Of a stretch of 64,000 nucleotides of DNA, positions 8,477 through 16,353 are shown piece after piece. The stretch is from assembly GCA_964518505.1 (NCBI GenBank), contig CAZFGT010000001.1:124001-188000 (forward strand), given 5' to 3'. The translations under genes were made by a program, and so were the position numbers. Numbering within the stretch: position 1 is the stretch's first letter; every line of letters starts with the position of its first letter. The notes beneath the pieces are model-generated. The model was not told the DNA's origin, did no database searches, and was given only the letters and a program-made list of their open reading frames with translations. Origin of the DNA: DASPUH01 sp964518505 (GTDB lineage: Bacteria; Chloroflexota; Limnocylindria; Limnocylindrales; CSP1-4).

Positions 8477-9457
8477 TCACCGCAGCTTGTCCACGGTGGC
8501 CAGGAAGAAGACCACGCCGAGCATCGCCGCCAGCACGCCGACGATCCAGAAGCGGAGGGTGACCTTCTCCTCGTCCCAGCCGCCCAGCTCGAAGTGATGG
8601 TGCAGCGGGGCCATGCGCAGGATGCGTCGCCCGCCGGTCAGCTTGAAGTAGCCCACCTGGAGGATGTCTGAGCCCGCCTCGGCCACGAAGATGACGCCGA
8701 TGAGCGGCAGGATGAGGACCTGGCCGGTGATGAGGGCGGTGACGGCCAGCGTCGCGCCAAGCGAGAGGGAGCCCGAATCCCCCATGAAGATCTGCGCCGG
8801 GTGGACGTTGAACCACAGGAAACCCAACAGCGCGCCGATGATCAGGGCACTCAGGACGGCCAGGTTTGGCTGGGCCAGCGGGGCATTGGCCAGGGCGATG
8901 ATGAGGTAGGCCACGAAGGCGAAGATGAGCGTCCCCCCGGCCAGCCCGTCCAGGCCGTCGGTCAGGTTGACGCCGTTGCAGGTGGCCACGATGGCGAAGG
9001 CGGCGAAGACGATGTAGGCCCACGCGGGGATGTCGACCGCACCGATGAAGGGCACCGCCAGGGCCGTGATGTGGTACGTGCGCTGGATGTTGAAGGCGGC
9101 GATGAGGGCCACCACGGCCTGCCAGATGACCTTGTAGCGCCCCCGCAGGCCGTCGCCGGTACGGACGTTGAGGAAGTCGTCGACCGCGCCAAGGGCGCCC
9201 ACCAGGGCGATCGTGGCGAGCGGCGCGAAGGTCGAGGCGTCGACCAGGTTGAGCAGCAGGGCCAGCGCCGCCACGACGCTGATGACGAGGAGGCCGCCCA
9301 TGGTGGGGGTGCCCTCCTTGACCAGGTGCGTGCCCGGTCCGTCCACCCGGATGCGCTTGCCGAAGCCGACGTAGCGCAGGAACCGGATGTAGAGGGGCAT
9401 GAGGATGACGACCAGGGCGAACGCCAGCAGGAGGCCCTGGACGAGCAGGACGTTCAT
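8477..9457 (-). CDS. mraY: Phospho-N-acetylmuramoyl-pentapeptide transferase MraY
   Basis: Ten-span membrane enzyme forming lipid I from UDP-MurNAc-pentapeptide and undecaprenyl phosphate. 326 residues. Catalytic signatures are GTPTMGGLL, ALGAVDDFLNV (paired Asp), NLTDGLDGLAGG, MGDSGSLSLG and the late HHHFELGGWDE histidine/loop motif. Length and topology are normal. The ATG overlaps the murF stop by 4 bp. Confidence 0.97.
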   Translation of the reverse strand: MNVLLVQGLLLAFALVVILMPLYIRFLRYVGFGKRIRVDGPGTHLVKEGTPTMGGLLVISVVAALALLLNLVDASTFAPLATIALVGALGAVDDFLNVRTGDGLRGRYKVIWQAVVALIAAFNIQRTYHITALAVPFIGAVDIPAWAYIVFAAFAIVATCNGVNLTDGLDGLAGGTLIFAFVAYLIIALANAPLAQPNLAVLSALIIGALLGFLWFNVHPAQIFMGDSGSLSLGATLAVTALITGQVLILPLIGVIFVAEAGSDILQVGYFKLTGGRRILRMAPLHHHFELGGWDEEKVTLRFWIVGVLAAMLGVVFFLATVDKLR

Positions 9458-10926
9458 GCCCGGGCCATCCGCCCGCCGGCCGCCTGAAGATCGGCCACCA
9501 CGGCGTCGAGCGCCACGTCGTGGGAACCCTTCACCAGGATCGTGTCGCCCGGCCGGAGCAGGGGCATGAGGCGGCGGGTCGCCGCGTCGGCGTCGGCGGC
9601 GTGGTGGATCGATTCCGCGGGCAGGCCCGCGGCGCGAGCGCCGGCGGCGATCTCCAGGGCGCCGTCACCGACGGTCACGAGCAGGGCGGCCGTGCCGGCG
9701 GCGCGGCGCCCCACCTCGCGGTGCGCGGCCGACGCCCCGGGGCCCAGCTCGAGCATCTCGCCGAGCACCGCCACGCGGCGGCCGGGCAGGTCGGCCAGGA
9801 CGTCCAGGGCCGCGGCCATCGAGTCGGGGCCGGCGTTGTAGGTATCGTCGATGACCAGCCATGGGCCGGCCCGCAGCAGGGTACTGCGGTGCGGGGCGCC
9901 CCACGGCGCGGCAAGGCCTGCCGCGATCGTCCTCGCGCTCAGGCCGGCGGCCAGGCCGACCGCCGCCGCGGCGAGCGCGTTGTGCACGTTGTGGCGCCCC
10001 AGCGCGGCCATCTCCACCGGCTCGTCCACCCCCGGGGCGACCAGCCGGAAGGCCATCCCGGCGACGCCGCGGGCGACGACATCGCGGGCCGTCACATCCG
10101 CCTCGGCGGCGAAGCCGTAGGTCGCCACGGAGGCCGGCGTCCGCGCCCGCATGGCGGCCACCAGTGGGTCGTCGGCGTTGAGGACGGCCGTGCCGGTCGC
10201 TGGCAGGGCCTCCACCAGGCGCCCCTTCTCCCGTTCGATGGCGGCCAGCGAGCCGGCCCGCATCACGTGCACGCCCCGTACGGCCGTGACGACCCCGATG
10301 GTCGGACCGGCGAGCGCGGCCAGGTGAGCGATGTCGCCCTCCACGTACATGCCCATCTCGAGCACCGCCGCCTGGGTCGAGGGGCCCAGGCGGAGCAGGG
10401 TCAGGGGCAGGCCGATCTCGTTGTTCTGGTTGCCCTCGTTGGCCAGCACCTCGCGCGTCGTGCGCAGCACGGCGGCCACCGCCTCCTTGGTCGAGGTCTT
10501 GGCCACCGAGCCGGTCACGCCCACGACGAGCGGATCGAAGCGAGCTCGCCATGCCGCGGCCACCCGCCCCAGCGCCGCCGCGCCGTCGTCGACGAGCAGG
10601 ACCGTGGTGTCGCCCAGGCGATCGAGCGCCGCGGGGTCGGGCGCTTCGCTCACCAGGAGGGCCGTGGCGCCCGCGGCGACGGCCTCGTCGAGGAAACGAT
10701 GGCCATCCGTGCGGGCGCCCGGCAGGGCCACGAAGAGGTTGCCCGGTTCGACGCGCCGCGAGTCGACCGCCGCGCCGCGGATCGGCCGCCCGCCGGAGCG
10801 CAGCGCCCGCCCCCCGCTGGCCGCGGCCAAGCCGGCCGCGTCGAAGGCGGGTCGCGCGGGGCTCGGCGGCGGGAGTCGCGTCGCCTCGGTCACGGTCGGG
10901 CGCCATTCTCCCACGCGGCCGCTCAC
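9454..10926 (-). CDS. murF: UDP-MurNAc-tripeptide:D-Ala-D-Ala ligase MurF
   Basis: Adds D-Ala-D-Ala to complete the pentapeptide. About 490 residues. Motifs are AVDSRRVEPGNLFVALPG (substrate domain), the P-loop VGVTGSVAKTSTKEAVAA, NEGNQNNEIGLPLTLL (which separates MurF from MurE), EMGMYVEGDI and the C-terminal DDTYNAGPDSM. The P-loop has Ala where Gly normally precedes the catalytic Lys. GTG 10926 is chosen for its GTGA overlap with ftsI; GTG 10893 is an alternative. No murE lies next to it, which is unusual. Confidence 0.93.
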   Translation of the reverse strand: MSGRVGEWRPTVTEATRLPPPSPARPAFDAAGLAAASGGRALRSGGRPIRGAAVDSRRVEPGNLFVALPGARTDGHRFLDEAVAAGATALLVSEAPDPAALDRLGDTTVLLVDDGAAALGRVAAAWRARFDPLVVGVTGSVAKTSTKEAVAAVLRTTREVLANEGNQNNEIGLPLTLLRLGPSTQAAVLEMGMYVEGDIAHLAALAGPTIGVVTAVRGVHVMRAGSLAAIEREKGRLVEALPATGTAVLNADDPLVAAMRARTPASVATYGFAAEADVTARDVVARGVAGMAFRLVAPGVDEPVEMAALGRHNVHNALAAAAVGLAAGLSARTIAAGLAAPWGAPHRSTLLRAGPWLVIDDTYNAGPDSMAAALDVLADLPGRRVAVLGEMLELGPGASAAHREVGRRAAGTAALLVTVGDGALEIAAGARAAGLPAESIHHAADADAATRRLMPLLRPGDTILVKGSHDVALDAVVADLQAAGGRMARA

Positions 10927-12803
10927 GGTCGCGTGGAGGGTGGGGGCACGTCGGGGACCTCGGGCATGCCCGGCTGCTGCGTCGGCACGATCGGGGCGAC
11001 CGTACTGGTCGCGCCCGCGGCCTGGGGCGGCAGGTCCAGGGCGGTGATGGTGTCCTGGGCCGTCCGCCGGAACAGCTGGTACGACGTGATGGCCAGCTGG
11101 AACTGGCCCTGGGCGAGCACCTTGGGCTGCACGTGATCGAGACGCACGACGATGATCGCCTGTGGCCCGCTGGTCCCCACGTAGCCCACGAAACTGAAGT
11201 CGAAGGTGTTGGGCACCCAGTCGTTGGTCTTGCTGTCCCAGATCTGGGCCGTACCGGTCTTGCCGGCCACGGTGTAGCCCGGGATGTACGTGCCGGCGTG
11301 GTAGTACGGCACGGTGGTCACGACGTGGGTCATGAGGCCGCGCAGCTGGGCCGACACCGCGCTCGAGAGCACCGGCGCCCCGGTCGGCACAGCCACCGGC
11401 TGGCCGTTGACCGCGGCGACGACGTGGGGATGGACGCGGAAACCGCCGTTGGCCATCGCCGCGTACGAGGTGGCCAGCTGGAGGGGGGTCACGGCGACAC
11501 CCTGGCCGAAGCTGTGGTTGGCCAGGTCGATCGGGGTCCACGGCGACTTCGACGGGTCGGTGGCCAGGCCGGGCACCTCGCCGCTCACGTCAACGCCGGT
11601 GTCGCTGCCGATGCCCAGTGCGGCCCAGGTGGCGTACAGCGCACGGGATGCCGCGGCGGTGTTCTTCCCGAGCGTCGTCGCGGCGCGGGCGGCGACGACG
11701 TTGCGTGAATAGGCGATCCCGTCCTGGAAGGCGAGCATGCCCATGGGCCGCCGGTCGGCGTCGTAGATCCGGCCGTTGGCGACCTTCAGGGTGCCCGTAT
11801 CGTCGAAGCGCGTGGTCGGCTTGATCGCGCCACTGCTGTAGCCGGCCGCCGCCACGAACATCTTCATCACCGAGCCGGGCTCGTAGATGGTGCTGAGGAC
11901 CGGGTCCACGAACCGCCCGGCGTCGGTGTTGGCCACGGCCTCGTAGTCGTTCTCGTCGTAACCGGGCACGGACGCCCAGGCCAGGACGGCGCCGGTCGTG
12001 GGATCCATCACCACGGCGCTGGCGGACGCGGCGCCGTCGGCGACCATGGCGGCGTAGAGCTCCTTCTCCACCTGGAGCTGGAGGCTGGCGTCAAGGGTCA
12101 GCTGGAGGTCGGCGCCGGCCTGGCCGGCATCGACCACCGACTGCGCGCCCTGCATCGGCTGGCCGTTCACGTCCTTGCTGCCGTCGATGACCTCGGCGCG
12201 GCCGGCCAGCTCGTCCTGGTAGTACTGCTCGATGCCGTACTGGCCCTGGCCAGAGGCGTTCACGAACCCCAGCAGCTGGTTGGCCAGGGTGGTATCCGGT
12301 GCGCCGCCGGGATCGGGATAGATGCGGTAGGGCTGGGGGATCAGGTCCAGTTCGGTCAGCTGGTCGGCCCCGCTGGCGTCCATGCCGGCCCGCACCGCGG
12401 CGCTCTGGTCGGCCGTGAGGGCCGGGCTCAGCACGACGTAGTGGGTGCCGCTGGAAAGCTTCTGGCGCAGGCTCGCCGCGTCCGCGTCGCCCAGGCCCAG
12501 GGCCACCGTCAGCGCGTCGGCTTCGTGGGTGACCTGGGTGGGCGTGAGCTGGTCGGGGTAGGCCACCAGCTGATCGCGGTAGGCCGTCCCGGCGAGGAGC
12601 ACCTTGCCGCTGCGGTCGTAGATCGCGCCCCGCTGGACGGCGATGGTCTCGCTGGCCTGGGTCTGCTGGGTGGCCAGGTCGACGAGATCGGGCCCTCGGA
12701 CGATGGCCCAGTAGGCCTGGCGCACCACCAGTGCCCCTGCCCCCACGACGAGCGCCAGCAGCAGGATGACGAGGCGGAGCCGGCGGTCGGTGCGCCCCAG
12801 CAT
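10923..12803 (-). CDS. ftsI: Peptidoglycan transpeptidase FtsI/PBP2b-like
   Basis: Class B penicillin-binding protein that crosslinks septal peptidoglycan with FtsW. 626 residues. One N-terminal membrane span (about 10-30) and the dimerisation domain (RGAIYDRSGKVL) come before the transpeptidase domain. That domain shows S311-VMK, S366-RN and K515-TG(TAQ), the three penicillin-binding motifs in order. There is no PASTA domain; the tail is Pro/Thr-rich. The start ATG 12803 lies 7 nt after the ftsL-like gene. The unusual extra N-domain (about 75-160) lacks recognised motifs. Confidence 0.95.
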   Translation of the reverse strand: MLGRTDRRLRLVILLLALVVGAGALVVRQAYWAIVRGPDLVDLATQQTQASETIAVQRGAIYDRSGKVLLAGTAYRDQLVAYPDQLTPTQVTHEADALTVALGLGDADAASLRQKLSSGTHYVVLSPALTADQSAAVRAGMDASGADQLTELDLIPQPYRIYPDPGGAPDTTLANQLLGFVNASGQGQYGIEQYYQDELAGRAEVIDGSKDVNGQPMQGAQSVVDAGQAGADLQLTLDASLQLQVEKELYAAMVADGAASASAVVMDPTTGAVLAWASVPGYDENDYEAVANTDAGRFVDPVLSTIYEPGSVMKMFVAAAGYSSGAIKPTTRFDDTGTLKVANGRIYDADRRPMGMLAFQDGIAYSRNVVAARAATTLGKNTAAASRALYATWAALGIGSDTGVDVSGEVPGLATDPSKSPWTPIDLANHSFGQGVAVTPLQLATSYAAMANGGFRVHPHVVAAVNGQPVAVPTGAPVLSSAVSAQLRGLMTHVVTTVPYYHAGTYIPGYTVAGKTGTAQIWDSKTNDWVPNTFDFSFVGYVGTSGPQAIIVVRLDHVQPKVLAQGQFQLAITSYQLFRRTAQDTITALDLPPQAAGATSTVAPIVPTQQPGMPEVPDVPPPSTRP

Positions 12804-12810
12804 CGTTCGA

Positions 12811-13161
12811 TCAGCGACCGGGCACGCGCAGCGGCTGGCCGCCGCCCAGGTCGACGAGGCCGTTCGCCTGGGCCGCCTGGAGCACGCTCTGCTCGGAGCC
12901 GAACGAGAAGATCTGGCTCTCCTGGGTGCTGAGCTCGCGGTCCAGGGCGGCCCCGTCCGCCGTCAGGCGGTCCGTGTCGTAGCCGGCCGTGGCCGTCCCG
13001 ATGGTCTGGGTGAGGTAGAACAGGCCCAGCAGGAAGGCCACGAGGATCGCCCCCAGGATGAGCCCCACACGGCTCGCCCCGCGGCGGGCGCGCTGGTGGA
13101 CGACCTGCCGCCGCCGCGGCACGGCGATGACCTGCTGGCGGGCCGCCTGGTAGACGGCCAT
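12811..13161 (-). CDS. FtsL-like septum formation protein
   Basis: 116-residue bitopic protein. A strongly basic cytoplasmic N-terminus (RRRQVVHQRARRG) is followed by a single membrane span at about 32-52 and a short extracytoplasmic helix with leucine/heptad character. The closing segment AQANGLVDLGGGQPLRVPG resembles the 'A..LGLV.P....' end of FtsL/DivIC proteins. Size, topology and position immediately before ftsI support FtsL, but sequence conservation in this family is low. Its ATG overlaps the preceding small gene's stop by one base. Confidence 0.72.
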   Translation of the reverse strand: MAVYQAARQQVIAVPRRRQVVHQRARRGASRVGLILGAILVAFLLGLFYLTQTIGTATAGYDTDRLTADGAALDRELSTQESQIFSFGSEQSVLQAAQANGLVDLGGGQPLRVPGR

Positions 13162-13379
13162 CAGCCGCGACCCGCCATCCAGCGCCACCGCGGATGACCC
13201 ATCAGGTCGCCGAGCGGCAGCGGGCGCGAGCCCTCGAGGTGGGAGCGCTCCACGTAGCTCCACTCGGGCTCGATCGGCTCGGGGGCCGAGGGCCAGTCGA
13301 GCGGCTGCACCTCGCGCTCGTGGATCTCGTGCTGCCGGCGACCGTAGTTCCGCCGGCGGTTCGCCTGATGGCGGCTCAT
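13161..13379 (-). CDS. Small conserved-position protein between rsmH and ftsL (unknown function)
   Basis: 72-residue product starting MSRHQANRRRNYGRRQHEIH, very basic at the N-terminus and Trp/Pro-rich later, with no membrane span. I do not recognise a family. It is supported as a gene by a strong AGGAGGG site 4-5 nt before ATG 13379, by one-base coupling to the ftsL-like gene, and by operon orientation. The longer frame to 13604 lies over rsmH and is not needed. The basic segment could bind RNA or DNA; that is speculation. Confidence 0.62.
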   Translation of the reverse strand: MSRHQANRRRNYGRRQHEIHEREVQPLDWPSAPEPIEPEWSYVERSHLEGSRPLPLGDLMGHPRWRWMAGRG

Positions 13380-13440
13380 CCGACCCTCCTGTTGGGCTGC
13401 GATGGCGATGGCAACGGGGCGCCACCCCGCGCGGTGGGGC

Positions 13441-14400
13441 TCATGCGGCGAGCCGCTCGGCGACGCGCAGCCGGGCGCTGCGCGAGCGGGGGTTGGCCGC
13501 GACCTCGTCGGAAGAGGGCCGCCCGGGCTGCGGGCCGACGGGCCGCAGGCGGGGCTGGTGGCCGCAGACGCAGATCGGCAGCTCCGGGGGACAGACACAG
13601 CCACGTCGCTCGCGCGTCACGAAGCGCTTGACGAGGCGGTCCTCCAGCGAGTGGTAGCTGAGGACGGCCAGCCGGCCGCCCGGCCGGAGCAGGCCGAGGG
13701 CGGCCTCGAGCGCCCGCGGCAGCACCTCCAGCTCACGGTTGACGGCGATGCGGAGCGCCTGGAAGGTACGGGTGGCGGGATGGATGCGGCGGCGCTCGCG
13801 CGGCGCCGGGACGGCCCGTACCACGATCGCGGCCAGCCGGTCGGCCGTGCTGATGGGGTTCGTGGCGCGCTCACGGACGATGGCCCTGGCGATGCGTCCG
13901 GCGAACGGCTCCTCGCCGTAGTCGCGCAGCAGCCGGGTCAGCTCCGCGCCGTCGGCCTCGGCCACGAGGGCCGATGCCGGCCGCCCGGTGCTCGCGTCGA
14001 AACGCAGGTCGAGCGGGCCCGTGGCGCGGAAGGAGAAGCCGCGGGCCTCGTCGGCCAGCTGGTAGGAGCTCAGGCCAAGGTCCAGCAGGATGCCGTCGAC
14101 GGCCTCGAAGCCCGCCGCCGGGGCGACCGTCCCCAGGGCCTCGAAGTTGGCCTGCCGGAGGGTCACGCGGTCGCCGAAGGGCCGCAGGCGGATAGCCGTC
14201 CTGGCGATGGCCGCGGGGTCCGCGTCGAGGCCCAGCAAGGGGCCGTCAGGCGTGGACGCCTCCAGGATCCGGACGGCGTGCCCTCCGCCGCCGACGGTCG
14301 CATCGACCATGAAGCTGCCCGCATGCGGTGAGAGAGCCGCCATGACTTCCTCCACCATCACGGGCAGGTGCCCTTCCGATCGGTCGCCGACCATCGACAT
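13441..14400 (-). CDS. rsmH: 16S rRNA (cytosine-N4) methyltransferase RsmH (MraW)
   Basis: AdoMet-dependent methyltransferase acting on C1402 of 16S rRNA, normally second in dcw operons. 319 residues from ATG 14400. Motifs are HLPVMVEEVM, the AdoMet loop FMVDATVGGGGHA, GLDADPAAI, VDGILLDLGLSSYQL, HPATRTFQALRIAVN and the C-terminal LSYHSLEDRLVKRF followed by Cys pairs. A second ATG six bases inside (14394) is equally possible. The ribosome site is weak (GGA). Confidence 0.95.
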   Translation of the reverse strand: MSMVGDRSEGHLPVMVEEVMAALSPHAGSFMVDATVGGGGHAVRILEASTPDGPLLGLDADPAAIARTAIRLRPFGDRVTLRQANFEALGTVAPAAGFEAVDGILLDLGLSSYQLADEARGFSFRATGPLDLRFDASTGRPASALVAEADGAELTRLLRDYGEEPFAGRIARAIVRERATNPISTADRLAAIVVRAVPAPRERRRIHPATRTFQALRIAVNRELEVLPRALEAALGLLRPGGRLAVLSYHSLEDRLVKRFVTRERRGCVCPPELPICVCGHQPRLRPVGPQPGRPSSDEVAANPRSRSARLRVAERLAA

Positions 14401-14437
14401 ACGGATCCGTCCGGATCCCGGAGACGCGTGTGATGCG

Positions 14438-14866
14438 CTAGATGCCGAGGCCCTGGAGGTGTTCCGCGAGGACATCGGGCGAGGTCATCGCCGCGCTGTA
14501 GTCGGCCCACCGGGCGGGGGCCCACAGCTCGATGTGGTCACGCGAACCGACCACCACGGCATCGCCTTCCAGGCCCGCCCACTCCCGCAGGCCGGTCGGT
14601 ACGACGACGCGGCCCTGGCCGTCGAGGTCGACCTCGAACGCCCCGGAGAAGACGAAACGCGAGAAGGTCCTGGCACCAGCGTCCGTGACCGGTTTGGCGG
14701 CGACGCGCGCCGCCAGGTCCTCGAAGTCACTCCGCGGGAACAGCCCCAGGCAGCCGTCGATCCAACGCGAGACATAGGCGCCGCCGTCGAGCCTCGCACG
14801 GAAGCGAGCCGGGATCGCCACGCGACCCTTGGCGTCGACCGTGTGCCGGTACTCGCCGGTGAACAC
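14438..14866 (-). CDS. mraZ: Transcriptional regulator MraZ
   Basis: 142-residue protein with two SpoVT/AbrB-like repeats: FTGEYRHTVDAKGRVAIPARFR at the N-terminus (split here by family consensus) and FEVDLDGQGRVVVPTGLREW in the middle. MraZ forms a ring that binds repeated boxes in its own promoter and represses the dcw operon. The start is GTG 14866 with GAGGGA a few bases upstream. The phased GTGG boxes found at 15022-15055 fit its known role. Confidence 0.95.
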   Translation of the reverse strand: MFTGEYRHTVDAKGRVAIPARFRARLDGGAYVSRWIDGCLGLFPRSDFEDLAARVAAKPVTDAGARTFSRFVFSGAFEVDLDGQGRVVVPTGLREWAGLEGDAVVVGSRDHIELWAPARWADYSAAMTSPDVLAEHLQGLGI

Positions 14867-14975
14867 CCGTCCCTCGCACCTCGCTGCCCGGACCAGTCGG
14901 CCGCCTCGCGACCGGCTGGACCAGCCGGGCCACGAGAGCCGTCCGAGGTGGCTTCACCGCTCCTGGCGTCCCGGA

Positions 14976-14994
14976 CGCCCCACTCGGTGGGGCG
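14976..14994 (-). other. Hairpin in the mraZ 5' leader
   Basis: Perfect 8-bp inverted repeat CGCCCCAC / GTGGGGCG with a 3-nt loop, lying between the promoter and the mraZ start codon. It would fold in the leader RNA. It has no following U run, so it is not a standard terminator; it also carries a GTGGGG on each strand, resembling the MraZ boxes. Confidence 0.5.
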
Positions 14995-15021
14995 CGGCGA
15001 CCCGCAGGAGCAGCTGGTTCA

Positions 15022-15055
15022 CCTCTATTCCCCACTTCGCGCCACTTTGGGCCAC
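15022..15055 (-). promoter_or_regulatory. Putative MraZ operator: four 10-bp-phased boxes
   Basis: On the minus strand the tetramers GTGG, GTGG, GTGG and GAGG occur at exact 10-bp intervals (complement at 15052-15055, 15042-15045, 15032-15035, 15022-15025). The block begins just after the -10 element, covering the transcription start. Direct repeats of a G-rich box at one helical turn near the promoter are the known MraZ binding architecture. Confidence 0.72.
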
Positions 15056-15064
15056 GTGGGCGGC

Positions 15065-15092
15065 ATCATACACCGCACCGACCCCCCGTCAA
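15065..15092 (-). promoter_or_regulatory. dcw operon promoter (sigma-70 type)
   Basis: -35 TTGACG (complement of 15087-15092), 16-bp spacer, -10 TATGAT (complement of 15065-15070). Predicted start of transcription is near 15057, giving a leader of about 190 nt before mraZ. Confidence 0.75.
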
Positions 15093-15180
15093 CGCGTTTC
15101 TGCACCCCGGGCATGGGAAAGCGGTCAGGGTGCCACCCGACAGAGGTCCGGGCCGCGGGCGGGCGGCGGCCGCACCGGCG

Positions 15181-15231
15181 ATCGCCAGGGCACGCTCATC
15201 GCCAGGGCACGCTCATCGCCAGGTCACGCTC
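15181..15231. repeat. Three tandem copies of a 17-bp repeat
   Basis: ATCGCCAGGGCACGCTC is present twice exactly (15181-15197, 15198-15214) and once with a single change (15215-15231). The surrounding 15093-15437 stretch has no gene that I can support; it holds only this array and the GC-rich direct repeat near 15.4 kb. Confidence 0.9.
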
Positions 15232-15386
15232 ACCTCAAGGGTGGGCAACAGCGAAGATGCGGCGGCTTCGTCGTCGCGGCGAACCTTTGAGGCACGGCTT
15301 GACGGCGGAACCGGCCTTGGAGCGGCCTATCGCCGTCGTTAGCCACCCTTTGTGTGGGCGCGATGAGCCGAGCAGCCGGCGCCACT

Positions 15387-15427
15387 CGGCGCGGCCCCCG
15401 GCGCCTCCCGGCGCGGCCCCCGGCGCC
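15387..15427. repeat. GC-rich 19-bp direct repeat pair
   Basis: CGGCGCGGCCCCCGGCGCC occurs at 15387-15405 and again at 15409-15427. Each copy is itself rich in dyads, and the pair lies just beyond the stop of the LysM gene, so it may help end transcription from the right. Confidence 0.7.
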
Positions 15428-15437
15428 CCCGCGGCCG

Positions 15438-16238
15438 TCAGCCTGGCGGCGGCGGGACCTTGATGACCTGGCCCTTGTGGATCAGGGCGGGGTTGGTGAT
15501 CTGGGGGTTGAGCGCGAGCAGACCGGCCTTGGTCGTACCGAAGAACGTGGCGATGCCGATGAAGGTGTCGCCCGACTTGACGGTGTACAGATAGCAGGCC
15601 TGGCCGTTGGGGCACTTGGGCAGGCCGTCCCAGCGGGACGCGATCGATCCGCCACCGCCACCCGTGGGCGTGGGGGTCGGGGCCGGGCGGCTGGGGCTGG
15701 GCGTCGGCGTGGGGCTGGGCGGGAAGGTCGGCGTGGGCGTCGGGCTGGGGGTCGGGGCCGGCGTCACGGACGCGCTGGGCGACGGCGTGGCGGAAGCCAG
15801 GGCCAGCTGCGTCGGTGTCGCCAGGGGGGTGCCTCCCGTCCCCCGCAGGAGGCCGAAGGCGAGCGCGCCGACGAAGATGACGATGACCGCCAGCGCCGCC
15901 AGCCGGATGGATGCAGGCAGGGCCACCCGCGGGCCACCCTGCCCGGCCGTGGTCGCCAGGGCGGCGCTGCCCTTCGTGTAGCGCGGGCACGCAACATGAC
16001 CCGCCGTAAGGCACACGAGCTGCTGCTGCAGCGGCGACGGGAGGTACGGAGCGGTGCCCGCGACGCAGCGGTGGCCGTCGTCGACCGCCGCCGCCGGTGC
16101 GGCCAGGCCCTCCCCCGTCTCGAGGCGCAGGAAGGGGCAGACGTTCGGGTCAGAGGACCGGCCGGGGAGGTCGGTGAGGGCGCGCGCGAGCCGTGCTGCG
16201 GCCCCGCTCGGCGAGGGCACGGGAGCTGGGATGGTCAC
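15438..16238 (-). CDS. Single-pass protein with Cys/His N-domain and extracellular LysM domain
   Basis: 266 residues from GTG 16238. The cytoplasmic part carries a spaced C34, H56-x-C58, C76, H81, C84 set ending CLTAGHVACPRY, which looks like a metal-binding knuckle. One membrane span lies at about 112-132, then a Pro/Thr/Ser linker, then a C-terminal LysM (about 218-262, YTVKSGDTFIGIATFFGTT...NP...IHKGQVIKVP) that should bind peptidoglycan. It is probably a wall-anchored surface or sensor protein; its partner is unknown. It is monocistronic by position. Confidence 0.85.
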   Translation of the reverse strand: MTIPAPVPSPSGAAARLARALTDLPGRSSDPNVCPFLRLETGEGLAAPAAAVDDGHRCVAGTAPYLPSPLQQQLVCLTAGHVACPRYTKGSAALATTAGQGGPRVALPASIRLAALAVIVIFVGALAFGLLRGTGGTPLATPTQLALASATPSPSASVTPAPTPSPTPTPTFPPSPTPTPSPSRPAPTPTPTGGGGGSIASRWDGLPKCPNGQACYLYTVKSGDTFIGIATFFGTTKAGLLALNPQITNPALIHKGQVIKVPPPPG

Positions 16239-16315
16239 CGTCGCTCCATGGACGTCGTCGTCGGTCGAGTCTAGCAGGCGTACTTCCTCTCATGCCCGGT
16301 GTACTTATGGTGCGC

Positions 16316-16345
16316 TTGCTCACCGCCGGCGGCCGATGCTAGGCT
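16316..16345 (+). promoter_or_regulatory. Promoter of the small CxxC gene, near-leaderless
   Basis: -35-like TTGCTC (16316-16321), 18-bp spacer, -10 TAGGCT (16340-16345). The ATG follows 8 nt after the -10 element, so the mRNA would begin at or next to the start codon. Confidence 0.5.
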
Positions 16346-16353
16346 CGCCGGGC

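Noticed and set aside
14976..14994. Leader hairpin as rho-independent terminator
   Set aside because: No U run follows, and it lies before the operon's first gene.
15181..15231. Tandem 17-bp repeats as a CRISPR array
   Set aside because: Units are contiguous without spacers, too short, and no cas genes are present.
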